11,512 nt of DNA from Christensenella sp. UBA7102. GTDB taxonomy: Bacteria; Bacillota; Clostridia; Christensenellales; UBA1750. The stretch spans positions 5,677 through 17,188 of the forward strand of contig DKYK01000011.1 in NCBI GenBank assembly GCA_002492415.1, read 5' to 3'. The notes under the pieces are model-generated. The model did not search any database and was not told where the DNA came from. It worked only from the letters and a program-made list of their open reading frames with translations. The first letter of the stretch is position 1. Each line of letters opens with the position of its first letter. Position numbers and translations under genes: made by a program. This document shows, one piece after another, positions 1-5,994 of the stretch.

Positions 1-143
1 CCCCTTCGCTCCACCGCGGGTCTGCCGCGTGAGCGAAGGGCGGAGGAGAGGTAGGCCGCAGCCAACGCGATGAGCGCGAGCAGCACGAGCAGGCCGGGCC
101 ACCAGGCGCGCACAAAATACCGAAGCCAATCAAAGAGGAGCAT
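1..143 (-). CDS. N-terminal part of an unidentified membrane-anchored protein (runs off the left edge)
   Basis: A leftward reading frame is open from ATG (complement of 141-143) to the window edge, giving about 47 residues. The start is supported by AGGAGG (complement of 152-157) 8 nt upstream. The product begins MLLFDWLRYFVRAWWPGLL and then has a hydrophobic run rich in Leu, Ala and Ile at about residues 15-34. That fits one N-terminal transmembrane helix or signal anchor, followed by an Arg-rich stretch. The start lies 31 nt downstream of the VOC gene stop, so the two genes are probably co-transcribed. A strong inverted repeat (2-40) falls inside the coding part. No family can be recognised from this fragment and I assign no function. 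That it is coding rests on the SD, the start and the hydrophobic segment. Confidence 0.55.
   Translation of the reverse strand, partial: MLLFDWLRYFVRAWWPGLLVLLALIALAAAYLSSALRSRGRPAVERR
2..40. repeat. Inverted repeat with inner second stem at the left edge
   Basis: CCCTTCGCTC (2-11) is a perfect inverted copy of GAGCGAAGGG (31-40). Inside it, CGCGG (15-19) pairs with CCGCG (25-29) around a 5 nt loop. There is no T-run, so it does not look like an intrinsic terminator. It lies within the partial leftward coding frame. Confidence 0.6.
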
Positions 144-174
144 GCGCGGAGCCTCCTTTTCGTGGAGAAGGGGA

Positions 175-579
175 TCAATCCTTCAGATAGTCGAACAGCT
201 CAATGGATTCGCCCGATGGGCCGTCAAAGAATATGTTTTTTACACCGCCCAGTATTTTTTCGTTATAGGCGACCTGCGCGGAGGCGGGGATGATGCCTCG
301 GGCCTTGAAATCCGCCACCACCTCGTCGATGTGGCGGCACTCGATGCAGACGTGTCCGATCCAGCCGTTGGCGTTGCGCTTTTCCAGCGCGGCGGGGTCG
401 GGCGGGCAGATCAGCTCCAGCAGGCAGGTGCCAAGGGACATGAAGGTGAGGCGCGGACCGGGCGCGCATTCCGCGTCAACAGAGAAGCCCAGCTGCTTGT
501 AGAAGGCAATGGAGGCCTCCAGGTCTGCGGTAAAGATGCCGATGTGGGCAAGGCCGGTGAGCTTTGCAGTGTCGTTCAT
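175..579 (-). CDS. VOC-superfamily (glyoxalase/epimerase-fold) protein
   Basis: A 134-residue vicinal-oxygen-chelate protein made of two beta-alpha-beta-beta-beta modules. The first opens with LAHIGIFTADLEASIAFY and the second with WIGHVCIE. The four positions that normally bind the metal in this fold look occupied: His12, Glu55 (in LLELICP), His76 and Glu127 (in SIELF). It is therefore likely a metal-dependent lyase, epimerase or related enzyme. Length and motifs resemble lactoylglutathione lyase and methylmalonyl-CoA epimerase relatives, but the substrate cannot be read from the sequence. The frame extends upstream to 657. The start at 579 is preferred because AAGGAGGG (complement of 588-595) lies 8 nt upstream and the VOC fold starts directly after it. 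An extended -10 promoter lies at the complement of 614-622. It is probably cytosolic and probably heads a leftward operon with the partial membrane gene. Confidence 0.85.
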   Translation of the reverse strand: MNDTAKLTGLAHIGIFTADLEASIAFYKQLGFSVDAECAPGPRLTFMSLGTCLLELICPPDPAALEKRNANGWIGHVCIECRHIDEVVADFKARGIIPASAQVAYNEKILGGVKNIFFDGPSGESIELFDYLKD

Positions 580-587
580 GGGGATGA

Positions 588-595
588 CCCTCCTT
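588..595 (-). promoter_or_regulatory. Ribosome binding site fixing the VOC gene start
   Basis: AAGGAGGG on the minus strand lies 8 nt before the ATG at 579. It decides against the longer open frame that begins at 657, which would also begin upstream of the apparent promoter. Confidence 0.75.
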
Positions 596-613
596 ATATT
601 TCTTTGCATGAAT

Positions 614-622
614 ATTATACCA
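614..622 (-). promoter_or_regulatory. Extended -10 promoter for the VOC gene
   Basis: The minus strand reads TGGTATAAT, a perfect TATAAT hexamer preceded by a TGn extended -10. No good -35 is seen at 17 nt spacing, which is common for extended -10 promoters. The predicted transcript would start near 607 and carry a leader of roughly 28 nt with the SD. Confidence 0.6.
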
Positions 623-651
623 TGCTTTCGCGTTAATTGCGCGTGAATCTG

Positions 652-680
652 TTGCAAAGCAGCACTTTTAGGTCTAAAAT
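652..680 (+). promoter_or_regulatory. Candidate promoter of the panT-coaX-ecf operon
   Basis: TTGCAA (652-657) and TAAAAT (675-680) are separated by 17 nt and resemble a sigma-A -35/-10 pair. The predicted start near 687 leaves a leader of about 123 nt before the ATG at 810. It is arranged divergently with the leftward VOC promoter (-10 at 614-619). The match is moderate. Confidence 0.45.
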
Positions 681-686
681 ATACAC

Positions 687-792
687 ATCACATTCTGCGG
701 CAACCGTGCGCGGTGCCGACGGGGTGGAAAAGCGCGCTGTCCGCTTGGCGGCAACATCTTTGGCACGTCAGGTATCCGGGCAACGGAACCTG
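687..792 (+). promoter_or_regulatory. Structured 5' leader upstream of panT, unassigned
   Basis: The leader can form several hairpins. GGC/GCC and ACCG/CGGT flank a TGCG loop at about 699-717. CCGC/GCGG form a short stem at 741-751. CAGGT/ACCTG and TCCG/CGGA flank GGCAA at 769-792, just upstream of the SD. TGCCG (714-718) can also pair with CGGCA (749-753), which would compete with the first two. The string GCAAC occurs three times (about 700, 751, 779). This is compatible with a cis-regulatory RNA, but I do not recognise a known riboswitch class and no terminator-like T-tract follows. The pairings are read by eye; regulation is inferred. Confidence 0.35.
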
Positions 793-795
793 AAT

Positions 796-801
796 GGGAG
801 G
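796..801 (+). promoter_or_regulatory. Ribosome binding site fixing the panT start
   Basis: GGGAGG lies 8 nt before ATG at 810. The in-frame TTG at 804 would be only 2 nt away, so ATG 810 is preferred. Confidence 0.7.
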
Positions 802-809
802 AATTGAAT

Positions 810-1430
810 ATGACTACGCTTCAAAAGAACCGCGAGAAGACGCGCAGACTCGTCGTGGCTGGCATGCTTTCGGCCGTATCCGTGGTGCTGGGGCTGACGC
901 CGCTGGGCATCATCCCCATCGGACCGCTGGGCGTGACCACGATGCACCTGCCCGCCATCATCGGCGCGATACTGGAAGGGCCTGTCGTGGGCGGCATCAT
1001 CGGGCTGATCTTTGGGCTGGTGAGCCTGTATAAGGCGGTCAGCGGCGGTACGCTGATGGCGCCCATCATGATGAACCCGCTGGTCTCCATCCTGCCGCGC
1101 ATTCTCATCGGGCCGGCGGCCTACTATGCGTTCCGCGGTCTGGAGAAGCTGACAAAAAAGCACGCGCTCTCCATCGGCTGCGGCGCATTGGCCGGCACAC
1201 TGACCAACACGGTGGGAGTGATGGGCTTTATTTATATGCTGTACGCAGAGCGATACGCGGAGGCGATTGGTGTGGACCCAGCGGCTGTGGGCTATACGAT
1301 CCTGGGCGTCTGCGCGACCAACGGCATACCGGAATGTATTGCGGCGGTGGTCATTTCCATTGCCGTGTGCATGGCGGTGCGCGGGCTGGGCCGCAAAAGA
1401 AAACAGGAGACACATCCGGGAAAGGATTGA
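810..1430 (+). CDS. panT: ECF transporter S component, predicted pantothenate-specific (PanT-like)
   Basis: A 206-residue integral membrane protein of the ECF S-component type. It is the substrate-binding subunit that works with an EcfA1-EcfA2-EcfT energising module in the cytoplasmic membrane. A charged N-terminus (residues 1-13) is followed by about six hydrophobic segments. The TPLGIIPIGPLGVTTMHLPA region (about 30-49), then IIGAILEGP and the NPLVSILPRILIG segment (about 89-101), resemble the PanT/FolT/RibU-like S proteins (Pfam ECF_trnsprt). Family membership is well supported. Pantothenate as substrate is inferred, because the next gene is pantothenate kinase, 8 nt downstream. The matching ECF module is encoded about 2.1 kb further along on the same strand, probably in the same operon. 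The C-terminus is basic and cytosolic in character. Another vitamin cannot be excluded. Confidence 0.8.
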   Translation: MTTLQKNREKTRRLVVAGMLSAVSVVLGLTPLGIIPIGPLGVTTMHLPAIIGAILEGPVVGGIIGLIFGLVSLYKAVSGGTLMAPIMMNPLVSILPRILIGPAAYYAFRGLEKLTKKHALSIGCGALAGTLTNTVGVMGFIYMLYAERYAEAIGVDPAAVGYTILGVCATNGIPECIAAVVISIAVCMAVRGLGRKRKQETHPGKD

Positions 1431-1438
1431 TCTTAGGC

Positions 1439-2212
1439 ATGATACTGACACTGGACATCGGCAATACCAACATCAAATGCGCGCTGTTTGAGGATGAGAG
1501 GCTGAAAAAAGCGTGGCGCATGTCCACAGACCGCCACAAGACGCACGACGAATACGGCGTGTTGCTGATGATGTTTCTGAACCACGCGGGGTACGAGGCC
1601 AAGGATGTGGAAGGCATCATTCTCTCCTCGGTCGTGCCCACCATCAACTACACCATCGAGCACATGATCGACGACTATTTCGGCATCGTGCCGCTGCAGG
1701 TGGAGCCCGGCATCAAAACGGGCATCAACATCCGGTACGACAATCCGCAGGCGCTGGGCGCGGACCGCATCTGCAACGCGGTGGCTGCGCAAAAGTACTA
1801 CGGCGGGCCGTGCATCTTTATCGACTTTGGTACCGCGACTTCCTTTGGCGTGATTTCCAAGAAGGGAGAGTTCCTGGGCGGCGCCATCTGCCCGGGCGTC
1901 AAAATGTCCTCCGAGGCGCTGACCGAGCGCGCGGCGCAGCTGCCCAAGGTGGAGCTGGTCAAGCCCGATAGCGTGATCCAGCGCAATACCATCACCAACA
2001 TGCAGGCGGGCATCGTCTATGGGTATGTGGGCCAGGTGGACTACATCGTGCGCAAGATGAAGGCGGAGATCGGCGGATCGGAGCACATCCGCGTCATCGC
2101 CACCGGCGGCATGGCGCGTATGATCGCCTCGGAGACCTCCACCATCGACATCATCGATGGCCAGCTGACGCTCAAGGGCCTGCGGCTGCTCTACGAGCGC
2201 AACGCAAAATGA
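1439..2212 (+). CDS. coaX: Type III pantothenate kinase
   Basis: A 257-residue protein, the usual CoaX length, of the ASKHA fold. It phosphorylates pantothenate to 4'-phosphopantothenate, the first step of coenzyme A synthesis, in the cytosol. It begins with the ATP-phosphate motif DIGNTNIK (residues 6-13). GADR (107-110) matches the pantothenate-binding motif, and IDFGTATSFGVI (128-139) holds the second phosphate loop and the catalytic Asp region. GGAICPGVKMSSEAL (148-161) and TGGMARMI (222-229) follow as expected. All key motifs look intact. The frame runs upstream to 1334, but MILTLDIGNTN is the canonical CoaX start. Only a weak AAAGGA lies before it, 12 nt away, so translation may be coupled to panT, whose stop is 8 nt upstream. 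CoaX is not feedback-inhibited by CoA in characterised members, which suits a salvage operon. Confidence 0.95.
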   Translation: MILTLDIGNTNIKCALFEDERLKKAWRMSTDRHKTHDEYGVLLMMFLNHAGYEAKDVEGIILSSVVPTINYTIEHMIDDYFGIVPLQVEPGIKTGINIRYDNPQALGADRICNAVAAQKYYGGPCIFIDFGTATSFGVISKKGEFLGGAICPGVKMSSEALTERAAQLPKVELVKPDSVIQRNTITNMQAGIVYGYVGQVDYIVRKMKAEIGGSEHIRVIATGGMARMIASETSTIDIIDGQLTLKGLRLLYERNAK

Positions 2213-2230
2213 GAAAGGAAAGGGAACGAC

Positions 2231-2578
2231 ATGTTTGTAAAGAAGAATGCGCACCCCGATGTGCTCAAGCCCCAGATGCGCGGCGGAGCGGGCGCCGTGA
2301 CCATCAGCCCCATCGCCGACGGCGCTGAGCTGCCCGGCAAGTGCCGTCTGTTCGGCGTGATCACCATCCCGGCCGGCGCATCCATCGGCGTGCACGAGCA
2401 TGTGGGCGAGTGCGAGATGTTCTACATCCTGCAGGGCGAGCCGATCATCACGGACGACGATAGCGAGTACACCGCGCACCCCGGCGACTGCATCCTGACC
2501 CACTCGGGCCATAAGCACGGCGTGCGCAACGAAGGCGCCGAGCCCGTGAAAATGGTCGCAAATATCGTGAAGGATTAA
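2231..2578 (+). CDS. Single-domain cupin protein
   Basis: A 115-residue small cupin (Cupin_2 type), probably cytosolic. Cupin motif 1 is visible as GASIGVHEHVGECEMFYILQGE (about residues 49-70), with metal ligands His55, His57 and Glu62. Motif 2 is HPGDCILTHSGHKHGVRN (about 83-100), with the fourth ligand His96 and the family Asn100. All four metal-binding positions are present, so a bound divalent metal is likely. Members of this family range from isomerases and dioxygenases to ligand-sensing proteins, and the substrate cannot be read here. It starts 18 nt after coaX with a purine-rich SD (AAAGGAAAGGG) and ends 15 nt before the hydrolase-like gene. This suggests co-expression with pantothenate salvage, without showing a role in it. 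Confidence 0.85.
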   Translation: MFVKKNAHPDVLKPQMRGGAGAVTISPIADGAELPGKCRLFGVITIPAGASIGVHEHVGECEMFYILQGEPIITDDDSEYTAHPGDCILTHSGHKHGVRNEGAEPVKMVANIVKD

Positions 2579-2593
2579 GGGAGAGAAACGCGC

Positions 2594-3493
2594 ATGGCAA
2601 GGAGCTTTGAGGATATTTACCAGATCGCGCCGCTGCCCGCGGTGCGCAGGTTGACAGGTTTTCGCGAGACGCACCCCGCCCAGACGATGGAGAAAGATGG
2701 CCTGATCTGGCGCGTGTGGGATCTGGGCCAGGGCGAGCGCGCGCTGGTGTTTATCCCCAGCGGCATGGGCCATGGCGAGGTGTTCTTTCCCTATCTGCAG
2801 GATCTGTGCGTGGACATGCGCTGCGTCGCAGTGTCGCTGCCCGCCTGCAAAACGATGGAGGAATACGCCCGCAGGCTGCATGCGCTGCTGATGGAGGAGT
2901 TGGGTGTCAAGCAGGCCATTCTGGTGGCGTGCGGCATCGGCGGACTGATCAGCCAGACCTATCTGCGGCTGTATCGCGACGAAGTGCCGGCGCAGGTGCT
3001 CATCACCTGCGGCGCGCCGTGTAAGGAGCTGCCGGACGAGGACTGCCAGCGCTGGATCCTGCGCAAAAAGATGGTGCTGCGCTACGCCATCGCGCCCTTT
3101 GAACCCATGCGCCAGCAGATGGGCTACCAGACCTTTGACAGTATGTGCCCGGAGGAATTGCAGGACGGCATGCAGTTCTGGCGCGCGTTCATCTCCGAAA
3201 CCTACGAGCATTATGTCTACAAAAAGCAGTTCGTGTCTCTCAACTGCCGCGCGCTGCCCGACATCTATGAGAAGAAGCCCTTCCGTGTCGGAGACATGGA
3301 GGGGTGGATGGGCAAGACGCTCATCATGGAGTCCGAGGGCGACCACTACTACAAGGAGCGCGAGCGCGCGCTGCTCAAGGGCCTGTATCCCGGCGCGCAA
3401 GTGGAGAACATCGGGCCCCTGGGTCAATTTGCGTTGATGGCGCGCGAGAAGGAGAACATTGCGCTCATCCGCACGTTCCTCCGTTCGCTGTAA
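2594..3493 (+). CDS. Alpha/beta-hydrolase-fold protein with degenerate catalytic triad
   Basis: A 299-residue protein with the alpha/beta-hydrolase plan and no signal peptide. The core strand ALVFIPSGMGHGEVFFPYL (about residues 50-68) corresponds to the oxyanion-hole strand and following helix. A strand-elbow-helix AILVACGIGGLIS (108-120) sits where GxSxGG is expected. A cap region follows (about 150-235), and a late strand LIMESEGD (243-250) carries a possible acid, Asp250. At the elbow the usual Ser is Gly114, and at the usual catalytic His position in GPLGQFALM (274-282) there is Gln278. The protein may therefore be a non-catalytic relative, or may use different residues; Cys113 is adjacent. 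It lies 15 nt after the cupin gene and 26 nt before ecfA1, on the same strand. The fold call is fairly safe. The function is unknown. Confidence 0.75.
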   Translation: MARSFEDIYQIAPLPAVRRLTGFRETHPAQTMEKDGLIWRVWDLGQGERALVFIPSGMGHGEVFFPYLQDLCVDMRCVAVSLPACKTMEEYARRLHALLMEELGVKQAILVACGIGGLISQTYLRLYRDEVPAQVLITCGAPCKELPDEDCQRWILRKKMVLRYAIAPFEPMRQQMGYQTFDSMCPEELQDGMQFWRAFISETYEHYVYKKQFVSLNCRALPDIYEKKPFRVGDMEGWMGKTLIMESEGDHYYKERERALLKGLYPGAQVENIGPLGQFALMAREKENIALIRTFLRSL

Positions 3494-3519
3494 ATTACGG
3501 TTTTTAAGGAAGAAAAAAT

Positions 3520-4365
3520 ATGGAAATCATTCGCGTCAGCGATGTCTATTATGAATATGAAAATCCCGATGAACCCGCGGATATGGCCGTAAAGGGCGTA
3601 TCCCTGACGGTGCAGAAGGGTGAATGGCTGTCCATCATCGGGCACAACGGTTCGGGAAAATCCACGCTGGTCAAGCTCCTCAACGGGCTGTTTCTGCCCA
3701 AGAGCGGCGCCGTGCTGGTGGATAACATCGATACCCGCGACGAGCAGCGCATCTGGGACGTGCGCCAGAAGGTGGGGATGATCTTTCAGAATCCTGATAA
3801 CCAAATGGTGGCAACCATCGTCGAGGAGGACGTGGCCTTCGGGCTGGAGAACCTGGGCGTGCCGCCGCAGGAGATCCAACGCCGCGTCTATCAGGCGCTC
3901 AAGGCCGTTGGCATGACGCAATACGCCGCGTCGGCGCCCCACATGCTCTCGGGCGGGCAGAAGCAGCGCGTGGCCATCGCAGGCGTGCTTGCGATGAAGC
4001 CCGACGTCATTCTGATGGACGAGCCCACGGCCATGCTCGACCCCAGCGGCCGCAGGGAGGTCATGGATACCGTGCAGCGCCTGCACGAGGAGGAGGGCAT
4101 GACGGTTGTGCTCATTACGCACTTCATGGAAGAGGCGCTGCGCGGCGACCGCGTGATCGTGATGGAAAAGGGCCAGACCGTGATGGAGGGCGAGCCCGCG
4201 CAGGTGTTCAGCCAGGTGGAGCGCCTCAAGGATATTGGTCTGGACGTACCGCCGATGACGGAGCTTGCGCACAGATTGCGCGCCCACGGCATCGATGTGC
4301 ACGGCGCGCCCATGAACGTAGAGGAGATGGTGGAGGAGCTATGCCGGTTGAAGCAAGAGAATTGA
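3520..4365 (+). CDS. ecfA1: ECF transporter ATPase EcfA1
   Basis: A 281-residue ABC ATPase, one of the two cytosolic motor subunits of a group II ECF vitamin transporter. Motifs in order: Walker A GHNGSGKST (41-49), Q-loop Gln90 in IFQNPDNQMV, signature LSGGQ (143-147), Walker B VILMDEPT (163-170) and H-loop His201. IFQNPDNQMVATIVEEDVAFG is characteristic of EcfA1 (CbiO-type) rather than other ABC ATPases. The C-terminal extension after about 230 is typical of the family. All catalytic residues are present. The SD AAGGAAG (3506-3512) lies 7 nt before the ATG. The last 25 nt overlap ecfA2 in another frame. The module with EcfA2 and EcfT can serve several S components, and the nearest is the PanT-like protein upstream. 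Confidence 0.95.
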   Translation: MEIIRVSDVYYEYENPDEPADMAVKGVSLTVQKGEWLSIIGHNGSGKSTLVKLLNGLFLPKSGAVLVDNIDTRDEQRIWDVRQKVGMIFQNPDNQMVATIVEEDVAFGLENLGVPPQEIQRRVYQALKAVGMTQYAASAPHMLSGGQKQRVAIAGVLAMKPDVILMDEPTAMLDPSGRREVMDTVQRLHEEEGMTVVLITHFMEEALRGDRVIVMEKGQTVMEGEPAQVFSQVERLKDIGLDVPPMTELAHRLRAHGIDVHGAPMNVEEMVEELCRLKQEN

Positions 4366-5201
4366 CTCATACCTACAATGCTGACAGTCCGTTTGAATCC
4401 ACGGCGCTGGACAAAGTGAATTTCAAAATTCAGGACGGCGAGTTTATCGGCATCATCGGCCACACGGGCAGCGGCAAGTCCACACTGATCCAGCACCTCA
4501 ACGGCCTGCTCAAGCCCACGGGCGGCACGGTCATCGTCAACGGCATGGATCTTGCGGACAAGAGCACCAACATGAAGGAGGTGCGTCGCACCATTGGGCT
4601 GGTGTTCCAGTACCCGGAGTATCAGCTTTTTGAGGAAACGGTGGAAAAGGACATCGCGTTCGGCCCCAAAAACCTGGGACTGGACGAGAAGAAGATCGCC
4701 GCCCGTGTACGCGACGCGATGCGGCTGGTGGATCTGGACTATGCGCAGTTTGCGAACAAGTCTCCCTTTGAGCTGTCGGGCGGACAGAAGCGGCGCGTGG
4801 CCATCGCGGGCGTGCTGGCGATGGAGCCGGACATATTGATCCTGGACGAGCCCACTGCGGGCCTGGATCCTTACGGCCGGGATTATATCCTCAGCCTTGT
4901 GGAAAACTGGCACAAATTGGGACGTACCATTTTAATGGTTTCGCATTCCATGGACGATGTGGCGCGGTTTGCCGACCGCATCTTCGTGATGAACCACGGC
5001 AGGCTGGAGATGCAGGGCACCCCCGACGAGGTTTTCGACCAGGAGGAGCGGTTGCGCGCGATGGGGCTGGATGTGCCTGCGGTGACGACGCTCGCGGGAG
5101 AGCTCAGCCGCAGAGGTTTTGATCTGCCCCGGCATATCCACACCATGGACGAGATGGAGCGGGCGCTGCTGAGCCTGTTGGGAGGGAAAGAGCATGCTTA
5201 A
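4341..5201 (+). CDS. ecfA2: ECF transporter ATPase EcfA2
   Basis: A 286-residue ABC ATPase, the second motor subunit that pairs with EcfA1 on EcfT. Walker A is GHTGSGKST (40-48), followed by Gln90 in LVFQYPEYQLFEETV, the hallmark of EcfA2. The signature LSGGQ is at 145-149, Walker B ILILDEPT at 165-172 and the H-loop at His202. The start at 4341 lies inside the ecfA1 coding end, behind GGAGGAG (4332-4338). That gives a 25 nt overlap and suggests translational coupling with equal production of the two ATPases. The N-terminus MPVEARELTHTYNADSPFE fits the EcfA2 family well, so no later start is needed. The gene ends 8 nt inside ecfT. No key residue is missing. Confidence 0.95.
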   Translation: MPVEARELTHTYNADSPFESTALDKVNFKIQDGEFIGIIGHTGSGKSTLIQHLNGLLKPTGGTVIVNGMDLADKSTNMKEVRRTIGLVFQYPEYQLFEETVEKDIAFGPKNLGLDEKKIAARVRDAMRLVDLDYAQFANKSPFELSGGQKRRVAIAGVLAMEPDILILDEPTAGLDPYGRDYILSLVENWHKLGRTILMVSHSMDDVARFADRIFVMNHGRLEMQGTPDEVFDQEERLRAMGLDVPAVTTLAGELSRRGFDLPRHIHTMDEMERALLSLLGGKEHA

Positions 5202-5994
5202 AGACATCACACTGGGGCAGTTCTTCCCTGGAAATTCCGCAGTGCATCGCATGGACCCGCGCGTCAAGCTCATGCTGATGGTGGTCTATATCGCGCTGGT
5301 ATTCCTGGTCAAAGGGTTTCTGGGCTACGCGATCCTTGCTGCGTTTATCGCGGGCACGGCCTTTCTCTCGCGCATCAAGCCCAAATTCCTGCTGCGCTCG
5401 GTCAAGCCCGTGCTGTTTATCGTGGTCATGACCTTTGTGCTGAACATATTCTTCTACCGCGGAGAAGAGCTGCTCTTTCAGTGGTGGATCATCCGCGTCT
5501 ATAAGGAGGGCATACGATTTGCCGTGTTCATGGCGCTGCGGCTGGTGTTTTTGCTGGTGGGAACCTCTCTGCTTACGCTGACCACCTCGCCCATGGCGCT
5601 GACCGATGCGCTGGAGAGGCTGCTCAAGCCGCTGAACGCCATTCGCTTTCCCGTGCACGAAATGGCCATGATGATGACCATTGCCCTGCGCTTTATCCCC
5701 ACGCTGCTGGAGGAGACCGACAAGATCATCAAGGCGCAGACTGCGCGGGGTGCGGATTTTGATACGGGCAATCTTTTGCAGCGGGCCAAGGCCATGGTGC
5801 CGCTGCTGGTGCCGCTGTTCGTCAGCGCCTTCCGCCGCGCGGACGAGTTGGCCATGGCAATGGAAGCGCGCTGCTATCACGGCGGTACGAACCGCACCCG
5901 AATGAAGCAGCTGCACGTGACGGGCATCGATTATGCCGGCATCGCCGTCGTTGCCGTGACGACGGGTCTGGTGCTGCTGGAGCGTCTGCTGTGA
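5194..5994 (+). CDS. ecfT: ECF transporter transmembrane coupling protein EcfT
   Basis: A 266-residue membrane scaffold that links the EcfA1-EcfA2 ATPases to the substrate-binding S component. Several hydrophobic segments are visible (about 25-40, 43-58, 70-88, 108-130 and 246-262). The cytosolic coupling region contains the first Ala-Arg-Gly motif in QTARGADF (182-189). The second motif reads MEARCYHGG (223-231), Cys replacing Gly, a form I recall from other Firmicute EcfT proteins and do not regard as damage. The conserved DPRVKL near residue 21 and the ALRFIPTLLEE stretch (164-174) support the call. The SD GGAGGG lies just upstream of the ATG, inside ecfA2, and the genes overlap by 8 nt. 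The 3' end overlaps the truA start by 4 nt. Confidence 0.95.
   Translation: MLKDITLGQFFPGNSAVHRMDPRVKLMLMVVYIALVFLVKGFLGYAILAAFIAGTAFLSRIKPKFLLRSVKPVLFIVVMTFVLNIFFYRGEELLFQWWIIRVYKEGIRFAVFMALRLVFLLVGTSLLTLTTSPMALTDALERLLKPLNAIRFPVHEMAMMMTIALRFIPTLLEETDKIIKAQTARGADFDTGNLLQRAKAMVPLLVPLFVSAFRRADELAMAMEARCYHGGTNRTRMKQLHVTGIDYAGIAVVAVTTGLVLLERLL

Noticed and set aside
70..636. A rightward 188-codon open frame over the VOC gene
   Set aside because: It overlaps the VOC gene on the other strand, where metal ligands, SD and promoter all agree. The rightward product has no recognisable motif.
687..795. Known riboswitch classes (cobalamin, TPP, THF, ZTP, T-box) for the panT leader
   Set aside because: I looked for their core conserved strings and saw none convincingly, so the leader is left unassigned rather than forced into a class.
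1433..3427. A 664-codon open frame on the minus strand
   Set aside because: It is antisense to coaX, the cupin and the hydrolase-like gene, all recognisable families. Its product is His- and Ala-rich low-complexity sequence, as expected from the complement of G/C-ending codons.
5871..5886. Gly-to-Cys change in the second Ala-Arg-Gly motif of EcfT as a defect
   Set aside because: EARCY at this position is, to my knowledge, a common natural form in Firmicute EcfT, and the rest of the coupling region is intact.
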